Position numbers and translations under genes: made by a program. From Pseudomonas sp. PD9R (lineage in GTDB: Bacteria; Pseudomonadota; Gammaproteobacteria; Pseudomonadales; Pseudomonadaceae), in contig NZ_JAHTMR010000009.1 of the NCBI RefSeq assembly GCF_019200975.1, positions 141,545 to 205,544 on the forward strand: 64,000 nt of DNA, in the 5' to 3' direction. The notes beneath the pieces were generated by a model. It was given only the letters and a program-made list of their open reading frames with translations. It was not told the origin of the DNA and ran no database searches. Shown here piece after piece: positions 59,135 through 64,000 of this stretch (position 1 is the stretch's first letter; the number at the start of each line of letters is the position of its first letter).

Positions 59135-59773
59135 TCAAGGCAGGCCGTTACAGCCATGTTTTAGAAAACCGGGACGTTGCGCCAGGCGTTTGAAGTAATC
59201 GTCGACAGCCGGGTAGTCCGGGCGCTCGATGGGCGTCATCAGCCAGCGGTTCACTGACAAGCCAATGACAACGTCGGCCAGCGTAAAACTTGCCCCGGCG
59301 ACGTAAGCCTTGGTGTGCGCGAGTTGATGTTCGAGGATCGCCATTTTCTGGTTCCAGCCGCGCACGCCGACGGCAAGACGATGGGCGTCCTGGAATTCCG
59401 GGTCTTTGCGCACCAACGCCATGAATGCATAGCTCCAGGACGGATTGAGCTCGGTGGCTTGCCAATCCATCCACTGTTCCACCCGCGCGCGCGCGGCAGG
59501 TTCGGTGGGCAGCAGGTCGGCATGATGATGGTGGTGTTTGCCGCACAGGTAGCGGCAAATGGTGTTGGACTCCCACAACACGCCCGCCTCATCGATGATC
59601 ACGGGCACCTGTGCGTTGGGATTGAACCTGAGAAATTCGGGACTGTGGGTCGAGGCAAAACCACTGCCCCAATCCTCACGTTCGTAGGCAATGCCCAGTT
59701 CCTCGCAAGTCCACAAGACCTTGCGGACGTTGATCGACGAGGCTTTGCCCAAAATCTTCAGTGAATGTTCCAT
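59135..59773 (-). CDS. Glutathione S-transferase family protein
   Basis: A cytosolic GST of 212 residues: thioredoxin-like N-terminal domain (1-80) with SSINVRKVLWTCEELGIAYE, the cis-proline region NAQVPVIIDEAGVLWESNTICRYL and a helical C-terminal domain ending near YVAGASFTLADVVIGL. A run of five histidines (KHHHHHAD) at about 80-84 is unusual, in the linker between the domains. The substrate is not predictable. The gene stands alone, divergent from an exported protein gene. Confidence 0.9.
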   Translation of the reverse strand: MEHSLKILGKASSINVRKVLWTCEELGIAYEREDWGSGFASTHSPEFLRFNPNAQVPVIIDEAGVLWESNTICRYLCGKHHHHHADLLPTEPAARARVEQWMDWQATELNPSWSYAFMALVRKDPEFQDAHRLAVGVRGWNQKMAILEHQLAHTKAYVAGASFTLADVVIGLSVNRWLMTPIERPDYPAVDDYFKRLAQRPGFLKHGCNGLP

Positions 59774-59903
59774 TGTGCTACTCCGTTAGCGGATTGGTGC
59801 GCTACGGGAATTTAACCATGTGCCTGGTTGCCGCCATGAGCAACACCATCAAGGTTAGTTGAAATCCCGTAGGGTGGGCGATGCGTGGTCGGACGGTGCG
59901 GTT

Positions 59904-60401
59904 TTATGGAAGGTATAGCAAGAGTTCGCTCCAGATAAGGGACGAACATGCACTGGGAATGTGCGGCTCGAGTATCGGCTGCTTGAGGACCCAGCCCTGA
60001 AGTTGTTGGTCGATGAACACTGGCGTCGATTCAATGCATTTACCGTTAGGGGCGGAGGTCACCTGCTCTACGGAAACAAACAACGGCCCCGGCAGATCGA
60101 ACACCAGCTCGGAGCGGCTCACCAGTCCGGTGTCTTTACTGGCAATGCATGAGTTTCTGCGCCCACTCAAGTCCGTTGTCATGACGCCTGCGTCTTCAAG
60201 GCTCGCATGCCAGACGTTCATCACAACTGACGGCCCATTTCCCCTTGGGTGAGCGGCAAGACAGCTTTTGACCGCTGGCATGAAGCGAGAGTCGCTCAAG
60301 TATTGAATCCAACCCTCTGATTGCGATGCCTGAAGTGTCTGGCCGAGGCAAAGCATCAGCAGTGGGCTGAGCATGATCAGTTTGCGCATGGTGGTGTTCA
60401 T
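59904..60401 (-). CDS. Hypothetical exported protein, 165 residues
   Basis: No family was recognised. The N-terminus MNTTMRKLIMLSPLLMLCLGQTLQAS is a signal peptide with possible cleavage after LQA. The mature part contains four cysteines (KSCLAAH, NSCIAS, GKCIES, SACSSL) that could form two disulfides in the periplasm. The start may be ATG 60401 or ATG 60389; neither has a clear ribosome site. It lies between the GST and gntR genes, with a REPIN upstream. Confidence 0.68.
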   Translation of the reverse strand: MNTTMRKLIMLSPLLMLCLGQTLQASQSEGWIQYLSDSRFMPAVKSCLAAHPRGNGPSVVMNVWHASLEDAGVMTTDLSGRRNSCIASKDTGLVSRSELVFDLPGPLFVSVEQVTSAPNGKCIESTPVFIDQQLQGWVLKQPILEPHIPSACSSLIWSELLLYLP

Positions 60402-60495
60402 TGGAGGTGGGCGATCGGGGCTGGATTCTGCACGCACCGCTGAACGGGTGCCCGATCAAGGTGTTTCAAAATACGAAACAACCTGGATACCTCAT

Positions 60496-60593
60496 CTAGG
60501 AACTGCCGCAGGCTCGGGCCGCGTTTTGACGATCTTTTGATCTTGCCTTTAACAAACAAGATCAAAAGATCGCAGCCTGCGGCAGCTCCTACA
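60496..60593. repeat. REPIN with interrupted left arm
   Basis: The right arm is a complete GATCGCAGCCTGCGGCAGCTCC copy. The left arm GGAACTGCCGCAGGCT is split from GATCTTTTGATC by about 16 extra bases (CGGGCCGCGTTTTGAC). Confidence 0.82.
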
Positions 60594-60598
60594 CAGAG

Positions 60599-61630
60599 CT
60601 ATGTGCTTTCGCGCACCATCAATTCAAACCCCATGTCCTGCACCGGTTTGGCCACGGTGTTGCCGGCCATCAGCGTCAACATCTGCTCCGCCGCGCGACG
60701 GCCGATCGCCTCACGCGGGGTGTTGATGCTGCTCAGGCGCGGGACCATGTGGGCCGAGGCTGGCAGGTCGTTGAAGCCGAGAATCGACACCTGCTCCGGG
60801 ATCTTGATCCCGCAGCGCATGGCTTCGAGCAATGCGCCCTGAGCCAGGTCGTCGTTACCGAAGAAGATCGCATCGACATCGGGATGACTGGCGAGCAGTT
60901 GCAGGAACAGTTCGCCACCGAGGCCCACGGAGGAGGCGCGTGGGGTCAGCACTTCCAGATCCGGGTCATACAAACTGGCCTTTTGCAGCGCCTTGCGGAA
61001 ACCTTCGCCGCGCAACAACGTGCGCTGGTCGAGTTGCGCGCCGATATAGGCCAGTCGCTTGCGGCCACGGGACAGCAAATGTTCCGCGGCCGTTTCGCCA
61101 GCGGCCAGTTGCGAGAAACCGACGCAATTGAGCCCGGCGCCACTGTCCAGTTCCATCATGTACACGCAGGGAATGTTGCTGGCCTCGATCATCCGCCGCG
61201 AACTTTCGGTGCGATCGAAACCGGTCAACAGCAAACCGCGCGGTTGATAAGCCATGTAGTTGCGTAGCAGGTTTTCTTCTTCGTCACGGGAATAGTGGAA
61301 GTTGCCAATCAGTACTTCGAAGCCCTTGGGGCGTAGAACCTGATGAATGGCTTCCAGGGTATCGATGAACAAAAGGTTGGACAGTGACGGCACTAAAACC
61401 ACCACCGAATGGCTCTGGGCCGAGGCCAATGCGCGGGCGGCAGGGTTGACCACGTAGTTGAGGTCAAGCGCGGCTTTCTGGACTTTTTCCACCAGTTCAG
61501 CGGCCACTGTGCTGACGCCACGCAAGGCGCGGGACGCGGTGATCGGGCTGACGCCGGCCAGACGGGCAACTTCGTTCAGGGTAGGGCGGCCAGTAGTGCG
61601 AGTATTTTTATCGTTCTTGGTCGGGTTCAT
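60599..61630 (-). CDS. gntR: Gluconate repressor GntR (LacI family)
   Basis: Represses gluconate uptake and kinase genes until gluconate or its phosphate binds. The 343-residue form starts at ATG 61630. A LacI-type helix-turn-helix lies near 14-60 (TLNEVARLAGVSPITASRALRG) with the hinge helix NPAARALASAQS. The sugar-binding domain follows (VVVLVPSLSNLLFIDTLEAI, FGNDDLAQGALLEAM, SILGFNDLPASAHMVPRLSSI). A GntR-type operator lies 34 bases upstream of the start, so it should repress itself. It diverges from gntK and gntP. Confidence 0.95.
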   Translation of the reverse strand: MNPTKNDKNTRTTGRPTLNEVARLAGVSPITASRALRGVSTVAAELVEKVQKAALDLNYVVNPAARALASAQSHSVVVLVPSLSNLLFIDTLEAIHQVLRPKGFEVLIGNFHYSRDEEENLLRNYMAYQPRGLLLTGFDRTESSRRMIEASNIPCVYMMELDSGAGLNCVGFSQLAAGETAAEHLLSRGRKRLAYIGAQLDQRTLLRGEGFRKALQKASLYDPDLEVLTPRASSVGLGGELFLQLLASHPDVDAIFFGNDDLAQGALLEAMRCGIKIPEQVSILGFNDLPASAHMVPRLSSINTPREAIGRRAAEQMLTLMAGNTVAKPVQDMGFELMVREST

Positions 61631-61663
61631 CGACGGCTTGCCAAACAAAATTCAAGGCACTAA

Positions 61664-61675
61664 GGTAGCGCTGTC
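61664..61675. promoter_or_regulatory. GntR operator 1 (gntR)
   Basis: GGTAGCGCTGTC is a near palindrome around AGCGCT, identical to operator 2 and one base different from operator 3. It lies just upstream of gntR. Confidence 0.8.
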
Positions 61676-61796
61676 TCGATGCAGCTGCAAATGCGTGAGC
61701 GAGGGTTTGCCTGATCCTCGCTTTTTGGCATTGGGAACGAACATGCTGCAACCCACAAAAATGACAAGAAGGCGTCGGCAACTCTACTTTTGGTTG

Positions 61797-61955
61797 AGTG
61801 TCCTGTCTTACAAATACTGTTCCATTTTGACGGCGTCTGTTGCTGTCATGCTGCGTTACCGCTCCTCGCCATAGCCAGCTATGACTCGTCGCGGTGCCTT
61901 GCCTGACAACAACAGCCACTCGTCAAAAGGGAACGTATTTGTAAGACAGGACACT
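61797..61955. mobile_element. MITE-like 159-bp near-perfect palindrome
   Basis: The ends are inverted repeats starting AGTGTCCTGTCTTACAAATAC, identical over the first 21 bases, then continuing with mismatches (TTTTGACG, CTGTTG, TGTCA, ACCGC) to a centre at CATAGC-CA-GCTATG. The whole element can fold as one long hairpin. No coding frame lies inside, and no target duplication is evident. It sits between gntR and gntK, between two GntR operators. Confidence 0.75.
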
Positions 61956-61973
61956 AATGTCCTAACTGGCAAA

Positions 61974-61985
61974 GGTAGCGCTGTC
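61974..61985. promoter_or_regulatory. GntR operator 2 (gntK)
   Basis: GGTAGCGCTGTC, identical to operator 1, 18 bases before the gntK start. Binding here would block transcription or initiation of gntK. Confidence 0.8.
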
Positions 61986-62003
61986 TGCGCGCTGAGGTGT
62001 TAC

Positions 62004-62537
62004 ATGAATCATCCCATCACCGCCCTGGTCATCATGGGCGTTGCCGGTTGCGGCAAGACTTGCGTCAGCGAAGCTTTGTGCGAGCTCAGCGGCGCCACTG
62101 CCATTGAAGGCGACACTTTCCACCCTGCCGCCAATATCGAAAAGATGAGCGCGGGTATCCCCCTGAATGACGAGGACCGTGCCGGGTGGCTCGACACCCT
62201 GTGCGATGAGTTGCGCCGCATCGATGCAAGTGGCCAGCGCCCGGTGCTGACCTGCTCGGCCCTCAAACACATCTACCGCGAACGTCTGCGCAGCGCGTTG
62301 CCGGGTTTGGGTTTCGTGTTCCTGGAACTGACTCCGGAAGTCGCCGCTGACCGAGTTTCCCATCGTCCGGGCCACTTCATGCCGTCGACGTTGATCGAAA
62401 GCCAGTTCGCGACCCTTGAATCTCCGGTTGGCGAACCCTTGACCCTGGCCCTCGATGCATCGAGCCACAGCGTCGATGAACTGGCCGTTCAGGCACACCA
62501 CTGGTGGCTTGCGCATGGCTTGAAACGCGCCGGTTGA
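62004..62537 (+). CDS. gntK: Gluconokinase
   Basis: Phosphorylates gluconate to 6-phosphogluconate, feeding directly into Edd. The 177 residues show the P-loop GVAGCGKTCVSEAL near 12-25, the GDTFHPAANIEKMSAGIPLNDEDR segment and TCSALKHIYRERLR, all typical of the GntK/IdnK family. ATG 62004 has GAGGTG upstream; a longer frame runs back through the palindromic element and is not supported. It is followed by gntP with its own operator. Confidence 0.95.
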   Translation: MNHPITALVIMGVAGCGKTCVSEALCELSGATAIEGDTFHPAANIEKMSAGIPLNDEDRAGWLDTLCDELRRIDASGQRPVLTCSALKHIYRERLRSALPGLGFVFLELTPEVAADRVSHRPGHFMPSTLIESQFATLESPVGEPLTLALDASSHSVDELAVQAHHWWLAHGLKRAG

Positions 62538-62550
62538 TTTTGCTTGCAGA

Positions 62551-62562
62551 GATAGCGCTGTC
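62551..62562. promoter_or_regulatory. GntR operator 3 (gntP)
   Basis: GATAGCGCTGTC lies 56 bases before the gntP start, in the gntK-gntP gap. It shows that the permease gene is separately repressible. Confidence 0.8.
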
Positions 62563-62588
62563 CTTATGGCTTTCGAATTACCCGCTTT

Positions 62589-62604
62589 AATAACAACAAC
62601 AACC
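62589..62604 (+). promoter_or_regulatory. A-rich Crc/Hfq-type motif at the gntP start
   Basis: AATAACAACAACAACC directly precedes the AGGAG ribosome site of gntP and matches AAnAAnAA more than once. Confidence 0.65.
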
Positions 62605-62618
62605 AGGAGACACCCCTA

Positions 62619-63971
62619 ATGTTTGGCATGTCCCACGAGACGTTCCTGCTGCTCGATGCAGTGGTCACGGTAATCGGGCTTATTGTCCTGATCACCAAGT
62701 TCAAGTTTCACCCTTTCATTGCCCTGATCATTGCCGCCGCCTTTCTTGGCCTGACGTCCGGTATGCCGATCGGCACCGTGATCAAGGCGTTCCAGGACGG
62801 CTTCGGTGGCGTGCTCGGTTTCGTCGGCATCATCCTGGCGCTGGGCACCATGCTTGGCAAAATGATGGCCGAGTCGGGTGGGGCTGACCAGATCGCCCAG
62901 ACGCTGATCCGCGCCTTCGGCAAGGACAAGGTGCAGTGGGCAATGATGTTCGCCGCGTTCCTGGTTGGCATCCCGCTGTTCTTCGAAATCGGCTTTGTGC
63001 TGCTGATCCCGCTGGTGTTCATCGTCGCCCGTCGCACCGGTGTGTCGATCATCAAGATCGGTATCCCGCTGCTGGCCGGTCTGTCCGCCGTGCACGGTCT
63101 GGTGCCACCGCACCCTGGCCCGCTGCTGGCGATTGGCGTATTCGGTGCCGACATCGGTAAAACCATCCTGTACGGCCTGATCGTTGCGCTGCCGACGGCC
63201 ATCATCGCAGGCCCGATCTACGGCACCTTCATTTCCAAGTACATCCCTGGCACGCCTAATCAGGAACTGGTGGATCAACTGGCCCGCGAGCCGGAATCAG
63301 CCGACCTGCCAAGCTTCAGCATCACCCTGGTCACCGTGCTGTTGCCGGTGTTCCTGATGTTGCTCAAGACCTTCGCTGATGTGGTGCTGCCGGACGGCAA
63401 CTTCTTCCGCACCTTCATGGACTTGACAGGTCACCCGATCTCGGCGCTGCTGCTGGCGTTGCTGCTGTCGCTGTATACCTTCGGTCACCGCCAGGGCATC
63501 GATTCCAAGCGCATTCTGAAGTTGCTGGATGCCAGCCTTGCGCCGACCGCGGCGATCATTCTGATCATCGGTGCCGGTGGTGGCTTCAAGCAGATGCTGG
63601 TGACCAGCGGCGTGGGAGACGTGATCGGCCACATGGCAGTGAACGCGCAGATCTCGCCGATCCTGCTGGCCTGGCTGGTGGCGGCTGTGATTCGTATCGC
63701 CACCGGTTCCGCGACCGTGGCGACCATCACTGGCGCAGGCATCGTAGTGCCGGTGGTCGGGATGATTCCGGGCGTGAACCGCGAGCTGCTGGTATTGGCC
63801 ACCGGTGCTGGTTCGCTGATCCTGTCCCACGTGAACGACGCCGGTTTCTGGCTGGTGAAGCAGTACTTCAACATGACCGTGGCGGAAACCTTCAAGACCT
63901 GGACCGCGATGGAAACCATCCTGTCGGTAGTAGGTTTGGGCTTCATCCTGCTGTTGTCGATGTTCGTGTAA
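62619..63971 (+). CDS. gntP: Gluconate permease (GntP family)
   Basis: A gluconate:H+ symporter of the inner membrane, 450 residues with about 12-14 membrane segments. Conserved parts are FHPFIALIIAAAFLGLTSGMP, GLSAVHGLVPPHPGPL (the family signature) and IATGSATVATITGAGIV, with LILSHVNDAGFWLVKQYF near the end. AGGAG precedes the ATG. It completes the gntR/gntK/gntP gluconate unit. The operator and A-rich motif upstream predict repression by GntR and translational control by Crc/Hfq. The name gntT or gntU is equally used for this family. Confidence 0.95.
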   Translation: MFGMSHETFLLLDAVVTVIGLIVLITKFKFHPFIALIIAAAFLGLTSGMPIGTVIKAFQDGFGGVLGFVGIILALGTMLGKMMAESGGADQIAQTLIRAFGKDKVQWAMMFAAFLVGIPLFFEIGFVLLIPLVFIVARRTGVSIIKIGIPLLAGLSAVHGLVPPHPGPLLAIGVFGADIGKTILYGLIVALPTAIIAGPIYGTFISKYIPGTPNQELVDQLAREPESADLPSFSITLVTVLLPVFLMLLKTFADVVLPDGNFFRTFMDLTGHPISALLLALLLSLYTFGHRQGIDSKRILKLLDASLAPTAAIILIIGAGGGFKQMLVTSGVGDVIGHMAVNAQISPILLAWLVAAVIRIATGSATVATITGAGIVVPVVGMIPGVNRELLVLATGAGSLILSHVNDAGFWLVKQYFNMTVAETFKTWTAMETILSVVGLGFILLLSMFV

Positions 63972-64000
63972 CCGTTTCGCAAGACACAAAAAAACCGCAG

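Noticed and set aside
1243..60593. Recurring short palindromes considered as a CRISPR array
   Set aside because: The copies are scattered singly or as inverted pairs between genes, without regular direct repeats or spacers; they are REP/REPIN elements. No cas genes are present.

Overview
The window is a chromosomal segment of a fluorescent-group Pseudomonas (P. fluorescens/P. putida lineage). Three things point there: the gap-edd-glk-gltR-gtrS / gtsABCD-oprB / hexR-zwf-pgl-eda Entner-Doudoroff arrangement, the GcsR-controlled second glycine cleavage operon, and about two dozen Pseudomonas REP/REPIN palindromes between genes. No rRNA, tRNA, CRISPR array, prophage or intact insertion sequence was recognised. 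Family and gene assignments come from reading the sequence and from recalled knowledge of Pseudomonas; no database search was run.

Layout. 1-2.8 kb: start of the glycine cleavage operon (gcvH, gcvP) with its sigma-54 activator gcsR and three operator copies. 3.1-9.6 kb: alkA, a family III CoA-transferase with unusual domain order, a chemoreceptor, two orphan genes and a DUF454 membrane protein. 9.7-14.7 kb: a haem-uptake locus (ECF sigma, FecR-type anti-sigma, TonB receptor with signalling domain, haem oxygenase) behind a Fur box. 14.8-34.4 kb: glucose catabolism (mgsA, gapA | edd-glk-gltR-gtrS, an AGE-family sugar isomerase, gtsABCD-oprB, a hexose-6-phosphate mutarotase, hexR | zwf-pgl-eda). 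34.6-41.3 kb: an intradiol dioxygenase, a PLP enzyme, small stress-type proteins, an aromatic-acid-type efflux operon and phaJ1. 41.3-46.3 kb: lipid activation (alpha/beta hydrolase, fadD2, fadD1). 46.4-50.5 kb: small proteins, a YihY membrane protein, a deformylase, an exported methyltransferase and a GNAT enzyme. 50.6-54.3 kb: an unusual run of membrane desaturase, cytosolic PhnD-like binding protein, FecI-type sigma without anti-sigma, and a periplasmic quaternary-amine-type binding protein. 54.4-60.4 kb: an AT-rich secreted orphan, a BdlA-like sensor, an MFS transporter, a GST and hypotheticals. 60.6-64 kb: the gluconate regulon gntR | gntK-gntP.

How it works together. The glucose block forms a physiological unit: OprB and GtsABCD import glucose, Glk and Zwf/Pgl/Edd/Eda convert it to pyruvate and glyceraldehyde-3-phosphate, GapA continues the route, HexR represses gap/edd/zwf, GltR-GtrS senses the sugar, and GntK/GntP feed gluconate into the same pathway. 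The sequence shows several control layers: paired HexR boxes, three identical-core GntR operators, A-rich Crc/Hfq-type motifs at the ribosome sites of at least four sugar-uptake genes, and a 38-bp element repeated before the isomerase and before gtsA. The most notable items for follow-up are that 38-bp element, the desaturase/binding-protein/sigma cluster, the 159-bp near-perfect palindrome between gntR and gntK, and a repeat-derived tail on the haem sigma factor.
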